Shown piece by piece: positions 29,356-29,926 of a stretch of DNA of 29,926 nt (position 1 is its first letter; the number at the start of each line of letters is the position of its first letter). A program made the translations under genes and the position numbers. Source of the DNA: Candidatus Omnitrophota bacterium (GTDB taxonomy: Bacteria > Omnitrophota > Gorgyraeia > S143-82); contig JALVWL010000193.1 in the NCBI GenBank assembly GCA_027034965.1, forward strand, positions 1-29,926, in the 5' to 3' direction. The notes below the pieces were generated by a model. The model had not been told where the DNA came from. It saw only the letters and a list, made by a program, of their open reading frames with translations, and searched no databases.

Positions 29356-29926
29356 TCAGCCCAGTATCTCCTTTATATCCTCATCTGCTGTGGAGATAAG
29401 TTTTAGATTATAGTTGTCGACCAGGTAGTTTAATATCTTATCGTCTACCCATGCTGGCTTTACTGGGCCAAGGTATATATTCTTTAGATTAAGCGACAGA
29501 AGCGTCCAGAGTATCGCCACTGCCTTTTGCTCCATCCATGACACAATGAGCTTCAAAGGCAGAGAATTTGCATCTGTCTTAAACAACTCCGCCATCGCAG
29601 CGACTATCTCAATGGCATCTATTGCATCATTACACTGCCCAAGGTCTATAAGCCTTGGTATGCCGTCTATATCGCCAAGGTCCATATCATTGAATCTAAA
29701 CTTTCCACAGGCAAGGGTCAAAACTATAGTCTCCTTGGGTAGCTTTTCCACAAATTCTCTATAATACTGCGCTGTCTTAAACGGCGTATCACATCCACCG
29801 ACTAAGAAGAAGTACTTTATCTTGCCTGCCTCAACCAATTCCTTTATCTTATCGGCCAAAGGAATCACCGCGCCAGCAGAAAATCCAGTAACAACATATC
29901 TTTCCTCTTCCTCCTCTAACTCCGGC
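29356..29926 (-). CDS. hcp: hybrid cluster protein / hydroxylamine reductase, C-terminal part
   Basis: The last 189 codons; the gene continues past the window edge. The reading frame is open to base 29926, through ERYVVTGFSAGAVIPLADKI. Recognisable Hcp segments: FFLVGGCDTPF and LTLACGKFRFN (Cys ligands of the hybrid cluster), LGQCNDA (Cys ligand), and SWMEQKAVAILWTLLSLNLKNIYLGP, including the conserved Glu-Gln-Lys. Hcp carries a [4Fe-4S] or [4Fe-3S] cluster plus the Fe-S-O hybrid cluster; it reduces hydroxylamine in vitro and NO in vivo. The Glu-rich run PELEEEEE just before is a surface segment. Being followed by hrb and fprA supports nitrosative stress defence. Confidence 0.92.
   Translation of the reverse strand, partial: PELEEEEERYVVTGFSAGAVIPLADKIKELVEAGKIKYFFLVGGCDTPFKTAQYYREFVEKLPKETIVLTLACGKFRFNDMDLGDIDGIPRLIDLGQCNDAIDAIEIVAAMAELFKTDANSLPLKLIVSWMEQKAVAILWTLLSLNLKNIYLGPVKPAWVDDKILNYLVDNYNLKLISTADEDIKEILG

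Noticed and set aside
1..29926. tRNA, rRNA, insertion sequence or integrase
   Set aside because: I looked on both strands and found no convincing tRNA/rRNA sequence, transposase or integrase motif, or terminal repeats.

Overview
The window reads as chromosomal DNA of an anaerobic or microaerophilic Gram-negative bacterium. Supporting features are an LPS heptose epimerase, an RND/outer-membrane-factor efflux system, PEP-CTERM surface proteins, Tad/Flp-type pilins and an Hcp/high-molecular-weight rubredoxin/flavodiiron module. The combination (PEP-CTERM, many Flp-like pilins, FmdE/DUF134, DUF4143 ATPases, mid-40s GC by eye) would fit the Omnitrophota or a neighbouring uncultured phylum. That placement is an inference; no rRNA or tRNA gene is visible. 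Almost every gene is on the minus strand; the clear exceptions are the PpiD/SurA-like gene (5768-7165) and a ParE toxin remnant (21193-21390).

Layout by coordinate. (1) 1-4319: a densely packed, overlapping array of 14 pilin or pseudopilin-like genes read from 4319 toward 1, several of them under 60 residues. Members fall into recurring types, so the array looks like repeated duplication of a small cassette, ending in a large TadE/TadG-like protein. (2) 4514-7165: hldD, divergent from a membrane-anchored SurA/PpiD-like chaperone across an AT-rich spacer that also carries short degenerate repeats. (3) 7288-9793: a nitrogen operon amtB-glnK-class I glutamine amidotransferase, with a promoter, a structured leader and an intrinsic terminator lying before the amtB ribosome binding site. 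(4) 9851-15852: a self-contained efflux operon padR-adaptor-(RND pump fused to outer-membrane factor). It is read from a consensus promoter overlapped by inverted repeats that are probably PadR operators.

(5) 15890-21390: a patchwork of an ICMT-like methyltransferase, a DUF3592 membrane protein, a frame-disrupted ankyrin/TPR gene, a DUF4143 ATPase, the tail of a second one, fetAB-like ABC genes and a ParE remnant. This is the most eroded and accessory part of the window. (6) 21430-26137: two PEP-CTERM proteins flank an operon DUF134 regulator-FmdE-like-ACR3 arsenite carrier-TSUP exporter. That operon has a near-consensus promoter overlapped by a perfect 20-bp palindrome. (7) 26268-29926: mscS, then cutA, a flavodiiron protein, a flavin reductase-rubredoxin fusion and the C-terminal part of hybrid cluster protein. 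Reading 5' to 3' on the minus strand this is hcp-hrb-fprA-cutA, a nitrosative/oxidative stress module.

The items most worth following up are the modular pilin array, the single-chain RND-outer membrane factor protein with a signal-peptide-like junction, the amtB leader attenuator, the DUF134/FmdE/ACR3/TSUP operon with its palindromic operator, and a strong internal ribosome binding site that could release free rubredoxin from the Hrb fusion.
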